Origin: Vibrio sp. SCSIO 43135
GTDB taxonomy: Bacteria; Pseudomonadota; Gammaproteobacteria; Enterobacterales; Vibrionaceae
Direction of reading: 5' to 3'
DNA length: 64,000 bases
NCBI RefSeq assembly: GCF_023716665.1
Contig: NZ_CP071859.1
Location: 1,488,001 to 1,552,000, forward strand
A model generated the notes under the pieces. The model worked only from the letters and a program-made list of their open reading frames with translations, was not told the DNA's origin and did not search any database. Of this stretch, positions 35,777 to 44,083 are shown in pieces; positions within the stretch are counted from its first letter, which is position 1, and every line of letters starts with the position of its first letter. Position numbers and translations under genes: made by a program.

Positions 35777-36130
35777 TTAGCTTAGGTACATTTTTGCAAG
35801 ATCTGAAGGCTCTACTTCTTTACCTTCCAACGTCTCGTTCCAGTTCGTACCAACAAGAACACCGTCCTCTGCAAGAGTTAGCAGCCAATCTTCTACAAAA
35901 ATATCCAGCGGAATTTCTAGCACTTCAAAGTCAGCCCACTCTTCTACATTGTGAGTTACCGCATCTTCTTTCGCTGACCAAAACGGCATTACTTCGCTTT
36001 GCTCAAACTCAGTAGAATCAACAGCAAGCCATCCTTCTTCGTTACGAAGACCCCAAACAAGCTTAGTTTCCTTAGTTTCGGCAACAAACAATTCCAAGTT
36101 CTTTTGGATGTCTGAAGTTAATTTGCTCAT
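35777..36130 (-). CDS. DUF2750 family protein
   Basis: 117 residues, strongly acidic and soluble. The sequence KLVWGLRNEEGWLAVDS with a later MPFWSAKEDA and DIFVEDWLLTLAEDGVLVGTNW matches my recollection of the DUF2750 family, small cytoplasmic proteins of unknown function common in Vibrio and Shewanella. It shows no enzymatic motif. The gene is monocistronic, between a hairpin at 35731 and the terminator of the next upstream unit at 36202. Confidence 0.75.
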   Translation of the reverse strand: MSKLTSDIQKNLELFVAETKETKLVWGLRNEEGWLAVDSTEFEQSEVMPFWSAKEDAVTHNVEEWADFEVLEIPLDIFVEDWLLTLAEDGVLVGTNWNETLEGKEVEPSDLAKMYLS

Positions 36131-36201
36131 AGCATTATTCTCTGTAAGTTAGACGCTGTAAGAGTAGCATTTTAAACGATGTATCACACTCAATAATCAA
36201 T

Positions 36202-36224
36202 AAAAAAGGGCGCTAAGCGCCCTT
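36202..36224 (-). terminator. Rho-independent terminator of the TolC-OmpA unit
   Basis: AAGGGCGC and GCGCCCTT form an 8-bp stem with the loop TAA, followed on the minus strand by TTTT. It lies 18 bp beyond the OmpA-family gene's stop. Confidence 0.82.
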
Positions 36225-36241
36225 AAGAAAAGTTAAGACCT

Positions 36242-36865
36242 TTATTTTTCGATCTTATTGAATATGGTCCATTCTTCTTTGACGGAGCCTTTGTGTCCAA
36301 CCACTGTTGCAACAACTTTCCGGTTCATCGCATGGCTAACTTCGTCGTCGCCAAGTTCTTCAAGGTTGGTGTCACCAAATCCAAGAATTTGGATTCGAGA
36401 ATGACTGATACCATTGTTGATAAGTGCCGACTGAACTTCTTGCGCGCGCTTTTCAGACAGCTTTTGGTTGTACTTATGATTACCAACTTTACTTGCGTAG
36501 CCTTGGAGTTCAATTGAAGTCGATGGGTAATCTTTAAGGAATTTTGCCATTGAGCGAATTTGACTCAGAAATGCAGGATTGATATTCGATGAGTCGTTAG
36601 CGAACAAGATGTGCAATTGCATTGTCTGCTCAGTTTTCACGTAGGTTGCACAGCCGTCGTTATCTATCTCAGCTTTCAGTGGTGTTTCTGGACACAAATC
36701 TCGTGCATTGATAACGCCATCACGATCATCATCAATAAGGTCGTCTATTTGCTCTGCGACAGGAGTCTCGAGGTATTCAAACTCATCAATTGAAGTGTCA
36801 CTCTCGGCAGAGGCCACATTACTGGCTAGCAATAAAATAGTTAGAGGTAAAATCGCTGTTTTCAT
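36242..36865 (-). CDS. OmpA-family protein linked to the giant adhesin exporter
   Basis: 207 residues with a signal peptide (about 1-20, ending ASA). A calcium-binding thrombospondin type 3-like motif DDRDGVINARDLCPETP lies at about 47-63. The C-terminal half is an OmpA/MotB peptidoglycan-binding domain, with IELQGYAS, NQKLSEKRAQEV and NRKVVATV. It starts 1 bp after the TolC-like gene ends, so the two are coupled. The pair faces the giant adhesin gene, as often seen for type I secretion outer-membrane components, suggesting a role in anchoring the adhesin or its pore. Confidence 0.88.
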   Translation of the reverse strand: MKTAILPLTILLLASNVASAESDTSIDEFEYLETPVAEQIDDLIDDDRDGVINARDLCPETPLKAEIDNDGCATYVKTEQTMQLHILFANDSSNINPAFLSQIRSMAKFLKDYPSTSIELQGYASKVGNHKYNQKLSEKRAQEVQSALINNGISHSRIQILGFGDTNLEELGDDEVSHAMNRKVVATVVGHKGSVKEEWTIFNKIEK

Positions 36866-36866
36866 T

Positions 36867-38171
36867 TTAGTACTCCACCTCTTTGTTCCATTCTTCTGGC
36901 GTATCGACGCGCAGCGACTCTAACAAACTACCTGTCGCATTCATCACACGATACTTAGCGTACTGTTCAGAATATTTGGCATCTAAATAGCCTTTACGAG
37001 CTTCGAACAGTTCATTTTCGGTGTTGAGTAGATCGAGTAGAGTTCGTTTACCTAGTTTGTATTGCTTTTCATATGCGATAACCGTGTCTGATGCCGAGTC
37101 TACGTGGTCAGCCAAAAACTCTTTTTGTTGAACGGTTAGGTCCAAAGCGCTCCAAGATAATCTCAGTCCTTCTTCAACCGTACGGTAAGTTCTGTCTCTC
37201 AGGTCTTTTGCTTTGTTAAGTTGGTATGCAAAACTTTCCGCACGATCTGAGTCTGAACCGCCGTTATAGAGGTTATATCTCATACGAAGCATCGCTGTGG
37301 TTTCATCACTGCCACCTTCGATGCCTCCAGCATCATCACGCCACGTCTGAGCTGCCTCAATAGAGAAAGTAGGGTAGTTGACCCCTTTTGATTGTTTATA
37401 TTGGAACTTAGCTGAATCGACATCTGCTTGCGCGATTTTGATTACAGGGTGGTGGCTGAATGCTTGGTTAAGAGCATCATCCACGGTGAATGGAATCATG
37501 TTTTGATCAGCTCGTGGGAAGATTAACCCTTGAGGAGACTGGCCAACAATTCTTTTGAACTGAGTGTGAACATCGTAAAGGTTGTTCTGCGCAGCGAGAA
37601 GGTTACCGTGTGCTTTAGCGATACGCGCTTCAACTTGAGACATATCCGCGGTTGAACCAATACCTGAATCTACTCGCCTTTTGATGTCTTTGTATATCTC
37701 TTTGTGTATCGCGAGGTTACTCTCGGAAAGTGCTAAGACTTCATACGCTTTAGTGGCGTCTAGATAAATCTTGGTGACTTCCAGTGCAATATCTTGAGCG
37801 TCTGATAGCAATTGAAAGCGAACTGATTCAGCGTCTGCCGACGTACGATCCATATCGTTTAGCGTTGCAGAGCCATCCCAAAGAAGTTGAGTCAGAGTGA
37901 TAGTTGCTTCTTTACGAGTGAGCTCATTTTCGGTACCGGAAGCGAGGTCGACCGCTTCATAACCAATTCCTGCGTCTAAGTCTATACTTGGTAAGTATGC
38001 GCCACCTGATGCATCTGCTAAGTAGGATTTACTTACAAACTCATTAAAAGATGCTTTGATTTCAGGGTTTGTTTTTAACGTGTGCGCTACAGCTTGTTCT
38101 AGGGTTTGGCTGTGAGCAGGAAAACTCAAAGCTACAAGGCAGCTTAGTGTTTTCAGTCTATTCCAGTTCAC
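36867..38171 (-). CDS. TolC-family outer-membrane protein for type I secretion (LapE-like)
   Basis: 434 residues from GTG 38171, preceded by AAGGAG at seven bases. The signal peptide covers about 1-21 (ending PAHSQ). The remainder shows the duplicated TolC fold with long heptad helices and outer-membrane strands (IDLDAGIGYE; AMLRMRYNLYNGG). The KQYKLGKRTLLDLLNTENELF segment is typical of AggA/LapE-type type I secretion proteins. Divergent from the RTX adhesin, it is its most likely outer-membrane duct. The inner-membrane ABC ATPase and adaptor are not in the window. Confidence 0.9.
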   Translation of the reverse strand: MNWNRLKTLSCLVALSFPAHSQTLEQAVAHTLKTNPEIKASFNEFVSKSYLADASGGAYLPSIDLDAGIGYEAVDLASGTENELTRKEATITLTQLLWDGSATLNDMDRTSADAESVRFQLLSDAQDIALEVTKIYLDATKAYEVLALSESNLAIHKEIYKDIKRRVDSGIGSTADMSQVEARIAKAHGNLLAAQNNLYDVHTQFKRIVGQSPQGLIFPRADQNMIPFTVDDALNQAFSHHPVIKIAQADVDSAKFQYKQSKGVNYPTFSIEAAQTWRDDAGGIEGGSDETTAMLRMRYNLYNGGSDSDRAESFAYQLNKAKDLRDRTYRTVEEGLRLSWSALDLTVQQKEFLADHVDSASDTVIAYEKQYKLGKRTLLDLLNTENELFEARKGYLDAKYSEQYAKYRVMNATGSLLESLRVDTPEEWNKEVEY

Positions 38172-38586
38172 TCTGTCTCTCCTTGGACAAATTCTTTAGA
38201 GGGTGATACTACGAGATTGCTTGTCTCATTATTGAGATGAAGGTATCGAAATCGTCAATAAAGTAACACAGAAAAATAAAAACACTAATTAGTTTGTACC
38301 AGAATTTGTAACGCAATCGTTAACGGAATTCTGTGTTGTTTATTGAGTTCATTTAGAGCAAATTTAATACTTTGGATGAAAATACATCAGAATTACGTGA
38401 TCTTGCTTCATGGAATAGTTGTGATCAGTGTCATTTAGTGGAGTGAATTTGTTGCTGTCAGGTTACAGATTTCTTCTGTTTGACATTCGAAAATGATAAG
38501 TTATCACTAGGATTAATGATAATTAATGAATTGCCAAGAAATTGACATAGTTCTTTAGTGGCAGTTCACATAGGTTAGAGGCTCAT
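38172..38586. promoter_or_regulatory. Divergent control region of TolC-OmpA and giant adhesin
   Basis: This 415-bp AT-rich gap has no gene. An imperfect inverted repeat at 38300-38333 starts with CAGAATT and ends with AATTCTG, with inner AACG/CGTT pairing; it could bind a regulator of both transcripts. Two TTGACA hexamers lie on the plus strand at about 38481 and 38543, the latter about 44 bp before the adhesin start; neither has a strong -10. No c-di-GMP riboswitch is visible. Confidence 0.4.
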
Positions 38587-41508
38587 ATGGGATTTGGTGC
38601 TCTTATCGCTGCAGGCAACTTAGCAGCAGGACAAGTAATGGTTATTGATGTAAATGGTAACCTGAAAGTACTAGAGGAAGGTCAGGCACTTCAGCCTGGT
38701 GAGGTGCTGCTAAATGCGGATGGAACATTCGACGCGGACACTCAACCAGATATAACCGTTCAGCTTGCTGATGATAATGGTATTCCTCAAGACATCACTG
38801 ATGAAGTCGACGATATTCTTGCGGCGTTAGAGCAAGGGGAAGACCCGACTCAGCTTGGAGATGAATTTGCAACTGCCGCAGGTACTTCGTCTGGCTCAAG
38901 TCTTACCGACTCTGCTAGTGTTGCTAGAGATGGCACCGAAACCATAGCCGAAACTGATTTCGCGACCCAAGGACTAGAAAGACTTGGCTTATCGCAAACT
39001 CAAAGTTTAACCCTACTGGAGCAGTACCAACAATATTCCCCGGTCTTTGTGGATGCAGCGACCAATGAACTCGGCAGCGAACTTGGAATCGATACGGACG
39101 AAGATATTCCTTTAACAGGGCAACTCCTTGCTACTGACTCCAATAATGACTCTTTAATATTTAGTGCTTTGGAAGGCCCAGAGAACGGTGTACTAACTCT
39201 TGACCCCGATGGTTCATGGGTTTACACACCTGATGCCAATTACAATGGTTCCGATAGCTTTACTGCTCAAGTAAGCGACGGTACGGGATTTACCGATACC
39301 ATAACCATCCAAATTACCGTTAACCCTGTTAATGACGCCCCTGTCTTAGTCGATGAGAATAGTATACCTACTGGCGAAGAAGAGTCGGTGACCACGAAGG
39401 AAGATTCTTCAGTTAGTGGAAAAGTCCAAGCAGAGGATGTTGATGGAGATGAACTGACTTACGCGATCTCAACACAACCTCTAAATGGTACTGTCTTATT
39501 AGATGGAGCGGGGAATTGGGAATACACGCCGAACGAAGAATACAATGGCTCAGATCAATTTGATATTCAGGTAAGTGACGGTAACGGTGGATTTGATACG
39601 GTAACTGTCAATGTTGATGTATTACCTGTCGCTGAACTTACCGTAGTCCCGCAAGATCCTGTTGTTGAAGCCGATAACGCTTACCTTGGTTTTACAATCA
39701 ACTTAGATCAAGCAGTTACTGAAAATGTAGCGCTTGAACTAACGCTTGGCTCCGATAGCGATACTGCTACAAAAGGTGTCGACTACCTTGATGGCCTCTT
39801 TGTCGAAGATGGCAATGGTGGTTATAGACCTATCACAGATAGCGATCTCGAAATAGTATCGGGAGAGACACAGCTAAGCATCTATGTTCAGGTCATAGAT
39901 GATAAGTTGCTCGAAAACTCTGAAAGTATTTCCTTATCCGTCACAAGCCCTAGTGAGTACCTTGAGAATAGTGAAGCAACAGGGGCAAATACTATTGTTG
40001 ATGAGTCGGAGCCTGCGGCCGAAGACACCGTCTACGCCCAAATCTCGGTGGATGAAGCCAGCATTGAAGAAGGCGGTGCACTGACGTACACCGTCACGCT
40101 GGTTGATGCAGCGGGTAATGCGCTGAGTGATTTACCAAACAACACGTCTGTGGAAGTCGAACTCAACTGGAGCGGCGCTGCGTCTTTAGGTGACGATACC
40201 AATTCGTTACCGAACTCAGTGCTCGTGGGTAGCAGTGGTACCGCAAGTTTTGTGGTGCAAACCACCGATGACTTCTTAAATGAAGGCAGTGAAGAGCTTA
40301 GCATTGCTTTAGGTGAAGTAGCGGACAATAACAGCAGCTTTGAAGCGGTCGATGCGTTATCTGGCAGTGACTCTGCATCGAGCCAAATTGTTGATGAAGC
40401 CGTTCAAGGTGAAGAAGATACTGTCTACGCACAAATCTCGGTGGATGAATCCAGCATCGAAGAAGGCGGTGCACTGACGTACACCGTCACGCTGGTTGAT
40501 GCGGAGGGTAATGCGCTGACTGATTTACCAAACAACACGTCAGTGGAAGTTGAACTCAACTGGAGTGGCGCTGCGTCTTTAGGTGATGACACCACTACGT
40601 TACCAAACTCAGTGCTCGTGGGCAGCAGCGGTACGGCAAGTTTCGTCGTTCAAACTACCGATGACTTCTTAAATGAAGGCAGTGAAGAGCTTAGCGTGTC
40701 ATTGGGTGAAGTAGCGGATAATAACAGCAGCTTCGAAGCGGTCGATGCGTTATCTGGCAGTGACTCTGCATCGAGCCAAATTGTTGATGAAGCCGTTCAA
40801 GGTGAAGAAGATACTGTCTACGCACAAATCTCGGTGGATGAATCCAGCATCGAAGAAGGCGGTGCACTGACGTACACCGTCACTCTGGTTGATGCAGCGG
40901 GCAATGCGCTGACGGATTTACCAAACAACACGTCTGTGGAAGTTGAACTCAACTGGAGTGGCGCTGCGTCTTTAGGTGACGACACCAATCCGTTACCGAC
41001 CTCAGTGCTCGTCGGCAGCAGCGGTACAGCAAGCTTCGTCGCTCAAACTACCGATGACTTCTTAAATGAAGGCAGTGAAGAGCTTAGCGTGTCATTGGGT
41101 GAAGTAGCAGATAATAACAGCAGCTTCGAAACGGTCGATGCGTTATCTGGTAGCGATTCTGCATCAAGCCAAATTGTGGATGAAGCCGTTCAAGGTGAAG
41201 AAGACACCGTCTACGCACAAATTACCGTGGATGAGTCACGTATTGATGAAGGTGGTGAGCTGACTTACACCGTGACACTAGTCGATGCCGACGGAAACCC
41301 ACTGACGGACTTACCAAGTGATACTTCTATCGACGTAGCGCTTGATTGGAAAGGCAAAGCGTCGCGTGGTGACGATACTGAAACATTACCAGACAGCATC
41401 ACCATCAATTCTACAGGTGAAGCGCAGTTTACTGTGCAGACTGTCGATGATTACCTCAACGAAGGTACCGAGAAGCTTAAAGTCGAAATTACGATGTTGA
41501 TGATGTGA
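38587..41508 (+). CDS. Giant adhesin, N-terminal segment (to first frame break)
   Basis: 973 residues. Residues 1-95 form the LapA-type retention module (IDVNGNLKVLEEG, ADDNG). TAAG at 96-99 matches the dialanine LapG/BTLCP cleavage site of LapA, so the adhesin is likely anchored in the outer membrane by the module and released by proteolysis. Two cadherin/VCBS-like repeats follow (about 178-255 and 267-345, YTPDANYNGSDSF and YTPNEEYNGSDQF). A Calx-beta-like domain covers about 350-478. Three type A Ig repeats and one type B follow. The frame ends in the aberrant ITMLMM at 41508, caused by a one-base deletion. Confidence 0.82.
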   Translation: MGFGALIAAGNLAAGQVMVIDVNGNLKVLEEGQALQPGEVLLNADGTFDADTQPDITVQLADDNGIPQDITDEVDDILAALEQGEDPTQLGDEFATAAGTSSGSSLTDSASVARDGTETIAETDFATQGLERLGLSQTQSLTLLEQYQQYSPVFVDAATNELGSELGIDTDEDIPLTGQLLATDSNNDSLIFSALEGPENGVLTLDPDGSWVYTPDANYNGSDSFTAQVSDGTGFTDTITIQITVNPVNDAPVLVDENSIPTGEEESVTTKEDSSVSGKVQAEDVDGDELTYAISTQPLNGTVLLDGAGNWEYTPNEEYNGSDQFDIQVSDGNGGFDTVTVNVDVLPVAELTVVPQDPVVEADNAYLGFTINLDQAVTENVALELTLGSDSDTATKGVDYLDGLFVEDGNGGYRPITDSDLEIVSGETQLSIYVQVIDDKLLENSESISLSVTSPSEYLENSEATGANTIVDESEPAAEDTVYAQISVDEASIEEGGALTYTVTLVDAAGNALSDLPNNTSVEVELNWSGAASLGDDTNSLPNSVLVGSSGTASFVVQTTDDFLNEGSEELSIALGEVADNNSSFEAVDALSGSDSASSQIVDEAVQGEEDTVYAQISVDESSIEEGGALTYTVTLVDAEGNALTDLPNNTSVEVELNWSGAASLGDDTTTLPNSVLVGSSGTASFVVQTTDDFLNEGSEELSVSLGEVADNNSSFEAVDALSGSDSASSQIVDEAVQGEEDTVYAQISVDESSIEEGGALTYTVTLVDAAGNALTDLPNNTSVEVELNWSGAASLGDDTNPLPTSVLVGSSGTASFVAQTTDDFLNEGSEELSVSLGEVADNNSSFETVDALSGSDSASSQIVDEAVQGEEDTVYAQITVDESRIDEGGELTYTVTLVDADGNPLTDLPSDTSIDVALDWKGKASRGDDTETLPDSITINSTGEAQFTVQTVDDYLNEGTEKLKVEITMLMM

Positions 41509-44083
41509 AAACAGCTTTGAAGCGGTGGATGCACTGGATGGTGCAGACAAAGTCAAAGTGAAGATCGACGATGAAGATACGCTTGGCACAGAAGATACTG
41601 TCTACGCCCAAATCTCCGTGGATGAAGCCAGCATTGAAGAAGGCGGTGCACTGACGTACACCGTCACGTTGGTTGATGCAGCGGGTAATACGCTGACGGA
41701 TTTACCAAACAACACCTCAGTGGAAGTTGAACTCAACTGGAGTGGTGCGGCTTCTTTAGGTGACGATACCAATACGTTACCGAGCTCAGTGCTCGTCGGC
41801 AGCAGCGGTACGGCAAGTTTTGTGGTTCAAACCACTGATGACTTCTTAAACGAAGGCAGTGAAGAGCTTAGCGTTGCTTTAGGTGAAGTAGCGGACAATA
41901 ACAGCAGCTTCGAAGCGGTCGATGCGTTTATCTGGTAGCGATTCTGCATCAAGCCAAATTGTGGATGAAGCCGTTCAAGGTGAAGAAGACACCGTCTACG
42001 CACAAATTACCGTGGATGAGTCACGTATTGATGAAGGCGGTGAATTGACTTACACGGTGACACTAGTCGATGCCGACGGAAATCCACTGACTGACTTACC
42101 AAGTGATACTTCTATTGACGTAGCGCTCGATTGGAAAGGCAAAGCGTCGCGTGGTGACGATACTGAAGCATTACCAGACAGCATCACCATCAATTCTACA
42201 GGTGAAGCGCAGTTTACTGTGCAGACTGTCGATGATTACCTCAACGAAGGTACCGAGAAGCTCAAAGTCGAAATTACCGATGTTGATGATGTGAATAACA
42301 GCTTTGAAGCGGTGGATGCACTGGATGGTGCAGACAAAGTCAAAGTGAAGATCGACGATGAAGATACGCAGGGCACAGAAGACACTGTCTACGCCCAAAT
42401 TTCGGTGGATGAAGCCAGCATTGAAGAAGGCGGTGCACTGACTTACACCGTCACGCTGGTTGATGCAGCGGGCAATGCGCTGACGGATTTACCAAACAAC
42501 ACGTCTGTGGAAGTTGAACTCAACTGGAGTGGCGCTGCGTCTTTAGGTGACGACACCAATCCGTTACCGACCTCAGTGCTCGTCGGCAGCAGCGGTACAG
42601 CAAGCTTCGTCGCTCAAACTACCGATGACTTCTTAAATGAAGGCAGTGAAGAGCTTAGCGTGTCATTGGGTGAAGTAGCAGATAATAACAGCAGCTTCGA
42701 AACGGTCGATGCGTTATCTGGTAGCGATTCTGCATCAAGCCAAATTGTGGATGAAGCCGTTCAAGGTGAAGAAGACACCGTCTACGCACAAATTACCGTG
42801 GATGAGTCACGTATTGATGAAGGTGGTGAGCTGACTTACACCGTGACACTAGTCGATGCCGACGGAAACCCACTGACTGACTTACCAAGTGATACTTCTA
42901 TCGACGTAGCGCTTGATTGGAAAGGCAAAGCGTCGCGTGGTGACGATACTGAAACATTACCAGACAGCATCACCATCAATTCTACAGGTGAAGCGCAGTT
43001 TACTGTGCAGACTGTCGATGATTACCTCAACGAAGGTACCGAGAAGCTTAAAGTCGAAATTACCGATGTTGATGATGTGAATAACAGCTTTGAAGCGGTG
43101 GATGCACTGGATGGTGCAGACAAAGTCAAAGTGAAGATCGACGATGAAGATACGCTTGGCACAGAAGATACTGTCTACGCCCAAATCTCCGTGGATGAAG
43201 CCAGCATTGAAGAAGGCGGTGCACTGACGTACACCGTCACGTTGGTTGATGCAGCGGGTAATACGCTGACGGATTTACCAAACAACACCTCAGTGGAAGT
43301 TGAACTCAACTGGAGTGGTGCGGCTTCTTTAGGTGACGATACCAATACGTTACCGAGCTCAGTGCTCGTCGGCAGCAGCGGTACGGCAAGTTTTGTGGTT
43401 CAAACCACTGATGACTTCTTAAACGAAGGCAGTGAAGAGCTTAGCGTTGCTTTAGGTGAAGTAGCGGACAATAACAGCAGCTTCGAAGCGGTCGATGCGT
43501 TATCTGGTAGCGATTCTGCATCAAGCCAAATTGTGGATGAAGCCGTTCAAGGTGAAGAAGACACCGTCTACGCACAAATTACCGTGGATGAGTCACGTAT
43601 TGATGAAGGCGGTGAATTGACTTACACGGTGACACTAGTCGATGCCGACGGAAATCCACTGACTGACTTACCAAGTGATACTTCTATTGACGTAGCGCTC
43701 GATTGGAAAGGCAAAGCGTCGCGTGGTGACGATACTGAAGCATTACCAGACAGCATCACCATCAATTCTACAGGTGAAGCGCAGTTTACTGTGCAGACTG
43801 TCGATGATTACCTCAACGAAGGTACCGAGAAGCTCAAAGTCGAAATTACCGATGTTGATGATGTGAATAACAGCTTTGAAGCGGTGGATGCACTGGATGG
43901 TGCAGACAAAGTCAAAGTGAAGATCGACGATGAAGATACGCAGGGCACAGAAGACACTGTCTACGCCCAAATTTCGGTGGATGAAGCCAGCATTGAAGAA
44001 GGCGGTGCACTGACTTACACCGTCACGCTGGTTGATGCAGCGGGCAATGCGCTGACGGATTTACCAAACAACACGTCTGTGGA
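40884..44083 (+). repeat. Near-identical 1572-bp tandem duplication inside the array
   Basis: The stretch beginning near 40884 is repeated from near 42455, two AB units later. Read side by side, the copies agree to about position 42511/44083 except for three single-base indels in the first copy and one substitution I noticed (near 41308, CGGACTT versus CTGACTT). Other units in the array differ much more. The measured offset is 1571 before and 1572 after the net one-base loss, which fits exact duplication plus indels. Confidence 0.8.
41525..41938 (+). CDS. Giant adhesin, internal fragment between frame breaks
   Basis: A 137-residue open stretch consisting of the end of a type B repeat and most of one type A Ig-like repeat (EDTVYAQISVDEASIEEGG). 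It is in a third frame, produced by two single-base deletions upstream (near 41489 and 41509), and it ends because of one inserted T near 41930. It is not an independent gene: the apparent start is inside a repeat and has no ribosome-binding site. It is listed to show where the coding sequence continues. Confidence 0.6.
   Translation: MDALDGADKVKVKIDDEDTLGTEDTVYAQISVDEASIEEGGALTYTVTLVDAAGNTLTDLPNNTSVEVELNWSGAASLGDDTNTLPSSVLVGSSGTASFVVQTTDDFLNEGSEELSVALGEVADNNSSFEAVDAFIW

Noticed and set aside
38172..38586. c-di-GMP (GEMM) riboswitch before the adhesin
   Set aside because: The conserved GEMM core segments are not present; only an inverted repeat is seen.
41480..41945. Programmed frameshifting as explanation of the adhesin breaks
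   Set aside because: No slippery heptamer or downstream structure is visible, three separate changes would be needed, and other repeat copies are intact.
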